Source: Leptasterias polaris
Lineage: Eukaryota > Echinodermata > Asteroidea > Forcipulatida > Asteriidae
Length of the DNA: 64,000 bases
NCBI GenBank assembly: GCA_037783415.1
Contig: JAZGTN010000232.1
Span: 124,001-188,000, forward strand
Reading direction: 5' to 3'
Shown here: positions 32,416 to 41,997 of the stretch, in pieces
Layout of the letters: each line of letters starts with the position of its first letter
How positions within the stretch are numbered: the first letter of the stretch is position 1
Position numbers and translations under genes: made by a program
Notes under the pieces: model-generated
What the model saw: the letters and a program-made list of their open reading frames with translations, nothing else
What the model was told of the DNA's origin: nothing
Database searches by the model: none

Positions 32416-35400
32416 AGACTGCAGGCACAGATGGTCTATGTATTTCTCCGAGGACGGCAGGGGTAAATAGCGGCCTATACGTCCCAGCAATAGTGAGGGG
32501 AGAGAAGGTGAATCTTCTGGTTGATACAGGCGCCACAGACACAGTTCTGTCGTCTACATTCTTCTATGAAATTCCGTCAGAAAAAAGGCCGAAATTGAGG
32601 ACCGGGGGCTACAGAGTGCGAACAGCCGACGGTAGCCTTTTGCAGACCATTGGGAGCGCCTTTGTTGAAGTACAAGTTGGGCGAACTGCTCTCTTATTGG
32701 ACGTTATGTTTGGCAACATAGGCACAATGAAAGGAATCCTGGGCATGGATTTCTTGGTGAAAAGTCGAGGCTGTTTAGACTTCCACTCTCTAGAGCTGGA
32801 GATCAACGGAGAGAAAGTGAGGTGCACGGACACCAAAGGCTACAAGTTTTGTGCTAGAGTGATTGTAGAGAAAACGACTATTATACCACCTGGACATGAG
32901 GCTATTGTACCTGGGCAAGTAGCCGGAAAGGTGAAGGTGACTGGCCTGGGCATCATGGAACCAGCGGAGAGAGGTGAAATTGCTGACAAGGGCATGGTAA
33001 TGGCACGATCATTGGTGACCGCTACTGACAAGGTACTTCCTATTAGGGTGCTTAATCCCGGAAGGAGGCAGTGCGTGTTAAAGAAAGGAACAATGGCAGG
33101 GTTTCTCACGTCAGTAGGAGAGGATGAGGTTGAAGAAAGACATATAGAATCGCCCGAAGTCGGTGATGGCAAGGAAATCCCAGAGCACCTAAAAGACCTT
33201 TTCCGGAGAAGCAAGGAAGGAGTAGACGCCGAGTATCACGCCAGGATAGCTAAAATGCTCCTGAGTTTTCAGGATGTATTTTCAAAGGGGGACATAGACA
33301 TCGGACGAACTGGTCTCGTTCGTCACAACATAGAGACAGGCGATGCTCGACCTATACGGGAGCGCCCAAGACGTTATCCTACCCAGGAGCAACAGGAAAT
33401 TAGCGCTCAAGTACAGACGATGCTTCAAGGCGGCATCATTGAGTATTCAGACAGCCCCTGGGCGTCTAATGTAGTCCTTGTGAAAAAGAAAGACGGCACC
33501 AAAAGGTTCTGCGTCGACTACCGCCGCCTTAACAGTGTGACCATCAAGGACGCCTACCCAATCCCGAGAATAGACGATTCGCTAGACACCTTGTCAGGTT
33601 CGAAGTGGTTTTCCACTTTGGACTTAGCATCGGGGTATTGGCAGGTGGAGCTGGACGAAGAAGCGAAGAAAAAATCAGCTTTCGTGGTGCGTGGAGGGCT
33701 ATTTTCATGGCGTGTAATGCCTTTCGGGCTCTGCAACGCCCCTTCAACATTCGAGAGGTTGATGGAGAGAGTTCTCGCTGGACTTCATTGGGAAACGCTA
33801 CTCGTATATCTCGATGATGTAATTGTCTTTGCTAAATCGATAGAGGAAGAACTCACCCGCCTGGAGACGGTGTTTCAGCGCCTTAGAGGAGCAGGGCTGA
33901 AGCTAAAGCCAAAGAAGTGCGAGCTGTTTAAGAAGAGTGTCCTGTATTTGGGACATATAGTGTCTGGTGATGGGATAACAACGGATCCTGCAAAGATTAG
34001 TGCAGTGAGGGACTGGCCTGCACCTAAAACCGTAAAGGAAGTCCAAAGCTTCCTAGGCCTAGCGTCGTACTATAGACGTTTCATCAGAGGTTTTGCAGAT
34101 GTGGCCCGCCCTTTACATCGCCTGACTGAGAAAGCTAGGGATTTTATATGGAACGAGGAGACAGAGAAATCATTTCAAGAACTGAAGATGTGCCTACAAG
34201 AAGCGCCTATTCTGGCTTATCCAGACCCAAGTGGAGATTTTATACTCGACACCGATGCGAGTGGTGTTGGCATAGGTGCCGTGCTCTCCCAAGTATTGGA
34301 AGGACAGGAAAGGGTGGTCGCCTATGCTAGTAGGGCTTTGAGTAAATCGGAGCGTAATTACTGCGTGACCCGGCGAGAGCTTCTAGCAGTGGTCGTATTC
34401 CTAAAAAAGTTTAGGCAGTACCTATATGGGCGGAAGATCACCATAAGAACGGACCACGGTGCCCTTAGATGGCTTACCAATTTCCGAGAACCTGACGGGC
34501 AAATGGCCAGGTGGCTACAGGTGATTAGTGAATATGACTTCACAATTACACATCGTGCCGGCCGTTCACATGGAAACGCGGACGGGTTATCACGAAAGCC
34601 GTGCACCCAGTGTGGGAGGACAGATCAGGTACCTGAGCCTAAGAAGGAGCCAAGTGAATATACAGATGGCAGCCAAGTTGCCTTAGGAGAATTAGGAGTA
34701 AGAGTCGTTACTATGGAACCTACCATTACCAGTGATAAGTGGAGAGATGCGCAGAAAATAGACAACTCTATCAAGTGGGTGCTACAGGCCAAAGAGCAGT
34801 CAGGGATAAAGCCAGCTTGGGACACTCTCTCCTCCTGTTCTTATGCAAGGAAAGCATACTGGCTGTTGTGGGACCAACTAGAGGTCAGAGATGGAGTCCT
34901 ATCTAGGCGTTGGGAATCTGACGATGGTCGTCAAGTTAGATGGAAGGTGGTTCTACCGAACGCCTACCGCAAGGAGTTAGTCTTGGAACTACATGAAGGA
35001 AAGTCCAGTGGACACCTCGGGATAAAGAAGACCTTGGCGAGGGTTCGTCAAAGATTTTATTGGGTAGGCATGGGAGCTGATGTACGGTCTGCAGTTAGGC
35101 AGTGTAATGTCTGTGCCAGTAAAAAGTCTCCTGCAAGGAAACGAAGGGCACCTCTGCAGCAAGTAATAGTAGGTGCACCGATGGAGAGGATTGCCCTGGA
35201 CATAGTCGGGCCACTTCCAGAGACAGAAGGAGGTAATCGGTATATCCTCGTTGTGGGAGACTACTTCAGCAAATGGGTGGAAGCTTACCCGGTAACAGAC
35301 GAGAAGGCCGTGACAGTGGCCAGGAAGTTAGTAGAAGAGTTTGTGTGCCGATTCGGGGTGCCTCAAAGGTTGCATTCTGACCAGGGGAGGAACTTCGAGT

Positions 35401-35546
35401 CCGAGGTTTTTACCCAGATGTGCAGCATCCTTGGGATTGAAAAGACACGCACAACACCTTACAATCCCAAGTCCGATGGAATGATTGAGCGATTTAATCG
35501 GACCTTGTTGACCATGATCTCCTTGATGATAGAGCCAGCCACATAG
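32253..35546 (+). CDS. pol: Gypsy pol: protease, reverse transcriptase, RNase H, integrase (5' part)
   Basis: An open frame of 1097 codons, numbered from its first Met inside gag. Aspartic protease motif LVDTGATDTVLS is at residues 89-100. Reverse transcriptase covers about 375-570 with the catalytic YLDD at 519-522 and the preceding FGLCNAPSTFERLM. RNase H begins with DTDASG at 666. The integrase zinc site has H-x4-H and CNVC spacing around residues 915-955. The integrase core has catalytic D983 (ALDIVGPLP), D1043 (HSDQGRNF) and E1079 (GMIERFNR). All catalytic residues are present. The frame then hits a stop 18 residues later, while the rest of the integrase continues in another frame from about 35550, so a small indel near 35540 has broken this copy (or is a sequencing error). 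Confidence 0.93.
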   Translation: MPWEGALCKELQSPSRPEAKVSGKRPAAYSGVRGEAGCTSGPTGDKRCCGGEKLETAGTDGLCISPRTAGVNSGLYVPAIVRGEKVNLLVDTGATDTVLSSTFFYEIPSEKRPKLRTGGYRVRTADGSLLQTIGSAFVEVQVGRTALLLDVMFGNIGTMKGILGMDFLVKSRGCLDFHSLELEINGEKVRCTDTKGYKFCARVIVEKTTIIPPGHEAIVPGQVAGKVKVTGLGIMEPAERGEIADKGMVMARSLVTATDKVLPIRVLNPGRRQCVLKKGTMAGFLTSVGEDEVEERHIESPEVGDGKEIPEHLKDLFRRSKEGVDAEYHARIAKMLLSFQDVFSKGDIDIGRTGLVRHNIETGDARPIRERPRRYPTQEQQEISAQVQTMLQGGIIEYSDSPWASNVVLVKKKDGTKRFCVDYRRLNSVTIKDAYPIPRIDDSLDTLSGSKWFSTLDLASGYWQVELDEEAKKKSAFVVRGGLFSWRVMPFGLCNAPSTFERLMERVLAGLHWETLLVYLDDVIVFAKSIEEELTRLETVFQRLRGAGLKLKPKKCELFKKSVLYLGHIVSGDGITTDPAKISAVRDWPAPKTVKEVQSFLGLASYYRRFIRGFADVARPLHRLTEKARDFIWNEETEKSFQELKMCLQEAPILAYPDPSGDFILDTDASGVGIGAVLSQVLEGQERVVAYASRALSKSERNYCVTRRELLAVVVFLKKFRQYLYGRKITIRTDHGALRWLTNFREPDGQMARWLQVISEYDFTITHRAGRSHGNADGLSRKPCTQCGRTDQVPEPKKEPSEYTDGSQVALGELGVRVVTMEPTITSDKWRDAQKIDNSIKWVLQAKEQSGIKPAWDTLSSCSYARKAYWLLWDQLEVRDGVLSRRWESDDGRQVRWKVVLPNAYRKELVLELHEGKSSGHLGIKKTLARVRQRFYWVGMGADVRSAVRQCNVCASKKSPARKRRAPLQQVIVGAPMERIALDIVGPLPETEGGNRYILVVGDYFSKWVEAYPVTDEKAVTVARKLVEEFVCRFGVPQRLHSDQGRNFESEVFTQMCSILGIEKTRTTPYNPKSDGMIERFNRTLLTMISLMIEPAT

Positions 35547-36375
35547 GCGCCAACGTGATTGGGATACAAAGCTCCCTTTTGCAACTTTCGCCTACCGATC
35601 AACGCCTCAAGAGTCCACAGGCGAATCACCCAATATGCTGATGCTAGGCCGCGAGGTTAAGCTGCCAATTGATTTGACAACTGAACTACCTACGGAGGAG
35701 AATGAAGAAATCACAACTGACTATGCGTTGAGGCTAAGGGAGAACATCCAGTCCGCCCACGATCGAGCAAGAGATTGTCTCAAACAAAGCGCTAGGCGCC
35801 AGAAGAGGAACTACGACTGGCGTGTAGTTGAGGGAAAACTTTCTAGGGGGCAGTTCGTCTGGCTGCATAATCCAGCGAAAACTAAAGGCCTGTCACCTAA
35901 GCTACAGCGTAAATGGGAAGGACCGTACCTAATTGTAGACAAATTGTCCGAAGTAGTATTCCGAATCCAGAGTAAGCGACGGGGCCGGATGAAAGTGATC
36001 CATTACGATCGTCTGAAACCCTACGAGGGCGAGGCCTTAGAATCATGGATTGTCCCTGAAGAACCTGAATCCGAAGAACCTGAACTTGAGACGGTTCTGC
36101 CCATGAGTGAAGTGAGGTCTGAAGAGGAGGAAAGAAACGTCAGAACTCCCAGTGTAGGCGTTGGAGAAGTTACACTATCTCGGTCGACTGCCTCCGCACG
36201 ACAGGAAGATGTAACAATCCTGAACGAAATGGAGAGACCTGCTCCTAAACAGGAGTCGTCGGCAACAGAAGATTTACCAGAAGTTGCAGGACAGCATGGC
36301 GATGTGCAGACGTCGCACTCACCACGACGAAACCCAGGAAGACAGCGGAGAAAGCCGCAGCGGTTCCTGCAGTAG
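35547..36375 (+). pseudogene. pol: Displaced 3' part of Gypsy pol (integrase C-terminus)
   Basis: Continuation of the integrase in the +1 frame relative to the main pol frame; the first Met here is at 35635 (MLMLGREVKLPID). It carries the C-terminal integrase GPY/F-type module (WEGPYLIVDKLSEVVFRIQ, then HYDRLKPYEG), followed by an acidic tail of about 100 residues (EEPESEEPELE). No chromodomain is recognisable, so it is not an obvious chromovirus. Translation of this part in the present copy would need a frame change. Confidence 0.85.
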
Positions 36376-36464
36376 GGGATAGTCATAAGAAGGCGGTAGT
36401 TAGGCCCACCAACCAGTATAGACATAGGAGTAAATAGCGAGTAAAAGTAGCAGTGAAGTAACTC

Positions 36465-37910
36465 GTGTCTATTTTGTGTTGTATCTCTCCAGGCAGAGAA
36501 ATGGGGAGAGACGAACAGAGAAAGGCTGGAACGGAGCACGAGGAAGAGAAGGTGGAGTGTCCTAAATGCCAGATGCCGATGCTCAAAAAGTGCCTGGACC
36601 GCCATGTGAAGGGAGAACATGGTCCAAGACTTCGCTACTGGTGCCTTCGGTGTCCGAGCAGATACGGCAGAAAAGATAATCTTCGGGCACACTACCGAAA
36701 ACGCCACTCAGATAAAGTGGGAGAGATGGAGCGCATTAAAGGTGAGACACATGAAGAGCGGAACCAAAGAGGGCACAGTGATAGTGGTACACGTAGAGAA
36801 CAACCCAGGTCACCTAGGGCCCCAGAGAGAAGCAGGAAGAGAAGAGAATCCCCACCTAAGAAGGCGTCATCCACGAGGAAGCCGAGGAAGGATGATGTAC
36901 AGAGTAGAGAATCAAAGAAACGTGGGCTGAAGGCTGCCGAGGGTGATCGAGCCAAGAAAGAAAAGGTCAAGAAACCTGCACCTTGTACAGTATCTCGAGC
37001 GCCTGATGATCTACCGTTGGATTTGTCATCCTCTAAGAGGGAGGCACCTAGACAGGTGGTGACTGGCCCGACCCCCAGTACGCAAGAGATGCCTGAGGAG
37101 TTGCCTGCGAATGACGCACTGATTGTGGACGCACCAGAAGTTGCAGTAGAGAAAGAGGTATCTACGACAAGAGATGAAGTCCTGCCTGAAGTGGAGGGGC
37201 AACGTGAGGAATTGGCCGTCCTAGATCTGCCTCCTACACCTATGGAATGGGACCTGGAGAGCCTACCTACAGACAAGGCACCTAGACAGGTGGTGACTGG
37301 CCCGACCCCCAGTACGCAAGAGATGCCTGAGGAGTTGCCTGCGAATGACGCACTGATTGTGGACGCACCAGAAGTTGCAGTAGAGAAAGAGGTACCTACG
37401 ACAAGAGATGAAGTCCTGCCTGAAGTGGAGGGGCAACGTGATGAATTGGCCGTTCTAGATCTGCCTCCTACACCAGGAAAGAAGACCATCCCGGCCTGGA
37501 CACAACCAATGCTCCCTGAGAAGCTCCTACCTGGCCAGGCGGTTCGCATAAGGGAGATACGGGAAACCTACCTGTATGGTGAGGAAGGAAAGACCATCTG
37601 CGGTGAGATAAAGCGAGACTACGAGATGGTGTTCCTGCGGCCGATGCCGGTAGAGAAACCGAAGGAATCTGGTGCAGTACCCGAGGTAAGACGCATTCGT
37701 CGCCTGGTTCGAGGTCCAGATGATGAAGTGGTAGCTGCCGGGCAACCTCCAACTCAGGAGCAACTGGAGAGAGCTATGCTTGGGAGGATCAGCAAGGTGA
37801 CAGAGACCGCCTCCAGGTGTGTATACAAGGATGGGATGAAACTGACCAAGGACAAGACAAAGCGCACCTTTGATGTTAACTTTTTGATGGGGGTGACCGA
37901 TGAGTGTTAG
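36465..37910 (+). CDS. Gypsy ORF3: zinc-finger protein in the env position
   Basis: 481 codons between pol and the 3' LTR, same strand. Near the N-terminus are two C2H2-like fingers: CPKCQMPMLKKCLDRHVKGE-H and CLRCPSRYGRKDNLRAHYRK-R-H, both C-x2-C-x12-H-x4-H. A basic low-complexity region follows (RSRKRRESPPKKAS). Then a 199-bp segment is duplicated in tandem with a 234-bp offset (37042-37240 and 37276-37474), only about three differences by eye. The C-terminal part has VRIREIRETYLYGEEGKTI and MKLTKDKTKRTFDVNFLM. There is no signal peptide, membrane segment or furin-like site, so it is not an envelope protein. Start could also be the Met 12 codons in (MGRDEQRK). Nuclear or nucleic-acid binding is inferred. 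Confidence 0.8.
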   Translation: MSILCCISPGREMGRDEQRKAGTEHEEEKVECPKCQMPMLKKCLDRHVKGEHGPRLRYWCLRCPSRYGRKDNLRAHYRKRHSDKVGEMERIKGETHEERNQRGHSDSGTRREQPRSPRAPERSRKRRESPPKKASSTRKPRKDDVQSRESKKRGLKAAEGDRAKKEKVKKPAPCTVSRAPDDLPLDLSSSKREAPRQVVTGPTPSTQEMPEELPANDALIVDAPEVAVEKEVSTTRDEVLPEVEGQREELAVLDLPPTPMEWDLESLPTDKAPRQVVTGPTPSTQEMPEELPANDALIVDAPEVAVEKEVPTTRDEVLPEVEGQRDELAVLDLPPTPGKKTIPAWTQPMLPEKLLPGQAVRIREIRETYLYGEEGKTICGEIKRDYEMVFLRPMPVEKPKESGAVPEVRRIRRLVRGPDDEVVAAGQPPTQEQLERAMLGRISKVTETASRCVYKDGMKLTKDKTKRTFDVNFLMGVTDEC

Positions 37911-38238
37911 GAAGCACCTGCCGTGGCGAAGAAGAGTGCCGGAGCCTAAGAAGTCCGTTGTACGCGTTAACTTAAAGTTTAGTGTTTTTCCAAAGTGTTT
38001 TATGCTCTTTTTGAGTAAAAGGTTATGTGTTGCTCTAACTTAAGTTTTTCATTGTTGAATTAAAGTTCATGTTACGCCTGTGTAGGTGAAGTAAGAGAAA
38101 GTTGATGTAAAGTTGAGGTTGACGCCTAAAGTTAAAGATTGTACAAAAGAGTTTTATATTAAAGTTTGTATGTTGTATTTCGCCTTTATAGGTTGTCAGA
38201 TTAAAGGTCAGGGACTGACCAATCTTGGAGCGTGGCTA

Positions 38239-38736
38239 TGTAGCGAAATTTGGGGCGCCCTCTATTTTTAAATCATATCCCATGTTAGTTACTTGAGCGG
38301 TTACCGGACGTCTTTCACTGTTGAAGACGCGGTCGTGTAGAACGTCCACTGTCCGGGCCGCACGAGGTATATAAGCACGTGTCAGTGACGGCGACGGGGT
38401 CTTGTTCGTGTGGTGTGGTCACTGTTGTTTAGCGTGCCGACGTATCCGTCCGTCCTGACGTCCTTACATGCTGTAGAGTTCCCGTTCTGGTAGGGAATAA
38501 AGGAAGTGAAAGTTACAACTCTTGTGTGTATGATAATTATGTAACCGAGTCAACCCCGTCATCGGTCCCGCTGGGTGCGAGGAGGTGTATTAGGTGTGTG
38601 GGTTGGGATAGAGCTTAGAGCGCCTGGTGGTAGACTGCCCCAAAACGGACCTGCCCCCAAGGTTATATTCAACTGTCGCTCGTTGAGTCGACCGAAGGCA
38701 AGCCGGGTGTGCCGTCGAGAGAGAGAGACCGCCACA
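38239..38736 (+). repeat. 3' LTR of the Gypsy element
   Basis: 498 bp, same ends, TATA box (38368-38375) and AATAAA (38496-38501) at the same offsets as the 5' LTR. The only difference I see is one additional GA dinucleotide near the 3' end. The 328 bp before it (37911-38238) is non-coding. Confidence 0.95.
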
Positions 38737-39082
38737 ATAGCAACAAAGATCTTCACACATGTACAAAAGAGATAAATCTATACCTGTTCTTGAATTGAAA
38801 GTGCTCCTTATTTTGTGTCATTGAATAATATTTATTTTGAATTCTCCATACCATGCAAACAAACGATGAAACAATTAAAGTGGTATTATTTGAATAATTA
38901 TAAATAAATAGGTTTTACCACAGTAACATTAACACAGCAGTATTATCACAGTGTCCATATTTGTTTTAACACACATTTACCACAGGACGATTATCACGTT
39001 TAGGAAATCTTTCCACTGGAATTACATGTACCAAAGTGATTTCATGTGGTAAAATGTCACCAACAAACATAATAAACATTGC

Positions 39083-39490
39083 AACGGCGGACCATCAGAG
39101 GGCTGCCACTAGCGGACCGCCGGTACAAACGTCCGCCCGCTCGCCAGCGGTCCACCGTCGGCAACCGACAGAGGGCCGATGATGGGCCAACGACGGACCA
39201 TCAGAGGGCTGCCACTAGCGGACCGCCGGTACAAACGTCCGCCCGCTCGCCAGCGGTCCACCGTCGGCAACCGACAGAGGGCCAATGATGGGCCAACGGC
39301 GGGCCGACAGTGGCTGCCACCGGCGGACCTCCGGCACAAACGTCCGCCCGCTCGCTAGCGGTCCTCCGTCGGCAGCCGACAGAGGTCCGCCGATCATCGG
39401 TCCTCTGTCGGCTGCCGACGGAGGACCGCTAGCGAGCGGGCGGACGTTTGTGCCGGAGGTCCGCCGGTGGCAGCCACTGTCGGCCCGCCG
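39083..39490. repeat. GC-rich 106-bp tandem units ending in an 89-bp perfect hairpin
   Basis: Three tandem units start at 39083, 39189 and 39295 (AACGGCGG/AACGACGG), each with ACAAACGTCCGCCCGCTCGC inside. The third runs into its own inverted copy: arms 39297-39385 and 39402-39490 are perfect complements over 89 bp, with a 16-bp loop. GC content is about 65% in an otherwise AT-rich region. Confidence 0.9.
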
Positions 39491-39664
39491 GCGGCGACGC
39501 CGGTGGACCGACGACGGACCGATAGCGGCTTGCGGACTGGGCAGTAGCAATATAGCACGATATTTATTTGGTAAGTGTTTTGTTAAAAACGTGATTTTAA
39601 TTATAATTTTCTTGTAGAAGTGCACATGTACAAGTACTTTTGGTATGTCACTGTCAGGTTGGGG

Positions 39665-40637
39665 CAAGGGCGTCGATGGGTGGGGGACGGGGGGGGGGAC
39701 ATGTCCCCCCCCCCCCCCCCCACTTTTTAGACTGGGGGGACAGCATATCAGATGTCCCCCCCCCCCACTTTTTGATTGACTGTTCATTAGAAATATGCAA
39801 CAAAATATAAAAATATACACCATTTTCTTGATTTAATATTTCATTACAATTTTTGTTCAAATAAAAGAATAGCGAACAAACGGTGAAATGTTTTCTTCAT
39901 TTTCATTTTTGAAAGAATGGTATATTGGGCCTATTTCCGTTTCTATAATACAGACAATAGACGACAAGTTTCTTCCAAGACATGAACACCAACATTCCGC
40001 TTACATACCTTGTTAGCATTCAAGCTATGCGTCGTTTGTGTATGCTATAATGTACGGTATATACACGATCCCACAAAGGAAGTCTGTGTGTGCGCGCACT
40101 CAACACACAAAATGTAGTAAAATCCATTAAAATAAATAGGAGCAGTTTGGGCCATGACAAGATTTGTCGAAGAAGCAGTATTTTGTTTTTTCGAAGAACT
40201 TAAAGCTGATACACGCGGAAGAATTTTTGGTAAATTTTAAGGTAAGTTCAGAGTTATTATTTGTTATTCTAAAAACAAAATATAAATTAAAATAAAAGAA
40301 AAACGAAAGAAGAAACAAAAACATCAAAAACTCAATTTTACTGAAGAAATTGTCGCAATGTGGTTAAAATTTTAAAGGATTGTGAATATGATGTTAGTAT
40401 TTGGTAGAATCTCGGTTTTACATAAGGGAAACCCAGGCCCAAACACCATTTCGGATGATGTTATTGTTAAATATCACACCCTGTAACTCGCCTCCTGGTC
40501 AAACAAAAAATAGGGAACAAGTGTAACACAGAATTAAATGTAAAAGTAATGGTGTTGGGTGCAAATAATGTAAGATGTATTTTTTCAAGACTTGCTCGCC
40601 CGTCCCCCCTACTTTTTAGTAGCGATCGACGCCCCTG
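39665..40637 (-). mobile_element. hAT-like non-autonomous element, copy 3 (973 bp)
   Basis: Reverse orientation relative to copies 1 and 2. Ends CAAGGGCGTCGAT and ATCGACGCCCCTG (one base changed), flanked by a perfect 8-bp duplication GGTTGGGG (39657-39664, 40638-40645). It is the longest of the three and so closest to a master. Its internal open frames are short; no transposase motif is visible. Confidence 0.88.
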
Positions 40638-41036
40638 GGTTGGGGTATGTAGTTTTCTATTCTAGTCTACCAAATACCAGGGACTCGAGGGAGTGTTATT
40701 TTTTCTTGATGGAAAATCCTTGGTTTTATTTTATTGGGTAGTGCAGTCATCTAAAACCCCTTAACAGTGATTGAGGAACATTTAAAATTTTTGATTGCTA
40801 TACTTAAGTAACATGACTCGGTTTAATTAAACTTAACAGTTGGGTCTTTCAAAATTAATTATATATTTTATATTCAATCACTTCATGGTCACATGGTCAC
40901 TTAGGTGGTTTGGGCTTTGGCACTGGTAAGTTATGCTGCCATGCATGTACCATCGCAGACTGCAGAGTTGTGCAAACCTTTTGGCAAATGTTTTAATTTT
41001 TCTAACACACATTTTCCATTTTTTTTTCTTTTACAG

Positions 41037-41099
41037 TTCTTTGTGCTTCTCTCTCCGAGGAAAGTGACTAAATCATCATCACCATCAACAGAAGCCTAG
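41037..41099 (+). CDS. Possible terminal exon of a gene in the outer element
   Basis: After a polypyrimidine tract ending TTTTACAG the frame reads FFVLLSPRKVTKSSSPSTEA then TAG. A donor-like CACTG/GTAAGT lies upstream near 40924. It is short, and its partners were not found, so this is a weak call. Confidence 0.3.
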   Translation, partial: FFVLLSPRKVTKSSSPSTEA

Positions 41100-41337
41100 C
41101 AATGGAGCATGGTGGCATTTCTCACAGGACCAGCATTAGGTTTGGGCTAGCTACTTGCCCGAGATAAATATTCCAAAAAGAGATTAATCCTGTGGTGTTG
41201 CAATTTCCAAGACTTAATGTCCATTACAATAAAACTATGTTTTTTCCTAAGTTTAAAACGTAAATGAAACTGCAGTACAATTGCACTTATATTATCATAG
41301 TAAAATGAGTTTAAAAACAACATTAAACTGCCGTGTG

Positions 41338-41590
41338 GTAATCCTGTGGTAACTGGCGTGCGGTTATCCTGTGGTAAGTGGCGTGCGGTATTCATGTGGT
41401 AACTGGCGTGTGGTATTCATGTGGTAACTTGCATGTGGTATTCCTGTGGTAACTGGTGTGTGGTATTCCTGTGGTAACTGGCGTGTGGTATTCCTGTGGT
41501 AACTGGCGTGTGGTATTCCTGTGGTAACTGGCGTGTGGTATTCCTGTGGTAACTGGCGTGTGGTAATCCTGTGGTAACTGTCCTGTGGTA
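41338..41590. repeat. 25-bp minisatellite
   Basis: About ten copies of a unit like TGGTATTCCTGTGGTAACTG plus GCGTG. Four central copies (41461-41560) are nearly identical; outer ones carry CTGTGGTAAT or ATTCATG variants. Directly after it, inverted words (CCACAGGAATACC / GGTATTCCTGTGG) form potential hairpins at 41595-41690. Confidence 0.85.
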
Positions 41591-41696
41591 ATGTCCCCAA
41601 AAACCACAGGAATACCACAGGAATGTTCCTGTGGTATTTTGTGTGGTAATTTGTGTGGTAATTTTATGTGGTAATACCACAGGACATTTTTGTAAG

Positions 41697-41800
41697 GGTC
41701 TTCAGACCTGTGATGTCTGTGGTCGCAATTACAAATTTAGGATTGGCCTGTACAGTCATCCCAGGACACACAGACCCCAGTGAGATGAGCAAACCAAAAT
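41697..41800 (+). repeat. LINE-like zinc-knuckle remnant upstream of copy E
   Basis: Resumes the unit sequence after the 13-kb insertion; the frame reads TCDVCGRNYKFRIGLYSHPR then TH. It matches the tails before D and F. Confidence 0.5.
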
Positions 41801-41997
41801 GGAAGGAGATTCCTTGCAAGCATCGACTAACACCATCAATGTACTGCATATTAACTGCCCGGGTTAAAATTAAGGCAACACTCACTTTAAAGTTAAAGCT
41901 CCCATTAATTTTTTCCTAATTATAATAATAAAAAGGGTGTACCTATCCTTGTAATGGATTGAGCCAACAGATGTTCATCTCTGTAGTACTGTACAGT

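Larger units (their letters stand above)
30362..38736 (+). mobile_element. Young Gypsy/Ty3-type LTR retrotransposon (8.4 kb)
   Basis: Complete structure: 496-bp 5' LTR, tRNA primer site, gag, pol (protease, reverse transcriptase, RNase H, integrase), an extra zinc-finger ORF, 498-bp 3' LTR. LTRs begin TG and end CA. A 4-bp target duplication ATAG lies at 30358-30361 and 38737-38740. By my reading the two LTRs differ only by one extra GA in the GAGAGA tract of the right one, so insertion is very recent. The order RT-RNaseH-IN marks it as Ty3/Gypsy, not Copia. Pol has a frame break near 35540, so this copy cannot make full-length pol. I see no clear polypurine tract just before the 3' LTR, which is unusual. 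Confidence 0.95.
28546..41696. mobile_element. Nested 13-kb insertion between copies D and E
   Basis: The unit sequence reads AAGGGCTGGTC up to 28545 and resumes as GGTCTTCAGACCTG at 41697. In the intact homologue (22921-22940) these are contiguous, and GGTC is present on both sides (28542-28545, 41697-41700) as a possible 4-bp target duplication. The insertion itself contains a Gypsy element, a hAT-like MITE, GC-rich tandem repeats near its left end and again at 39.1-39.5 kb, and a 25-bp minisatellite near its right end. No convincing terminal inverted repeats were found (left GTAGGAATACCC, right GACATTTTTGTAAG), so the class of the outer element is open. Without the two younger insertions it is about 3.8 kb. 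Confidence 0.6.
38741..41696. other. Right arm of the outer 13-kb element
   Basis: AT-rich DNA holding the GC-rich hairpin repeat (39083-39490), a hAT-like element (39665-40637), a final-exon-like stretch (41037-41099) and a minisatellite (41338-41590). Words TTACCACAG / CTGTGGTAA are frequent at both 38920-39050 and 41335-41690 in opposite orientation. No intact gene. Confidence 0.5.

Noticed and set aside
36021..36707. 228-codon - strand frame over the pol/ORF3 junction of the Gypsy element
   Set aside because: It overlaps the sense integrase tail and ORF3; composition is a mirror of the acidic sense tail, so it is a shadow frame.
36692..37549. 285-codon - strand frame opposite ORF3
   Set aside because: Ser/Thr/Gly-rich mirror of the duplicated sense repeat; no independent evidence.
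30362..38736. Endogenous retrovirus with env
   Set aside because: The third ORF has zinc fingers and no signal peptide, membrane anchor or cleavage site.
39215..39823. 202-codon - strand frame across the GC-rich hairpin and the hAT-like element
   Set aside because: Spans two unrelated repeats and the perfect inverted repeat; not a gene.
41338..41590. CRISPR array
   Set aside because: The unit is a continuous 25-bp tandem repeat without unique spacers, in a eukaryotic genome.
41364..41680. Repeat-encoded YHRNTTRQLPQEYHT protein
   Set aside because: All three frames of the 25-bp minisatellite are open; the periodic peptides are a by-product of the repeat.
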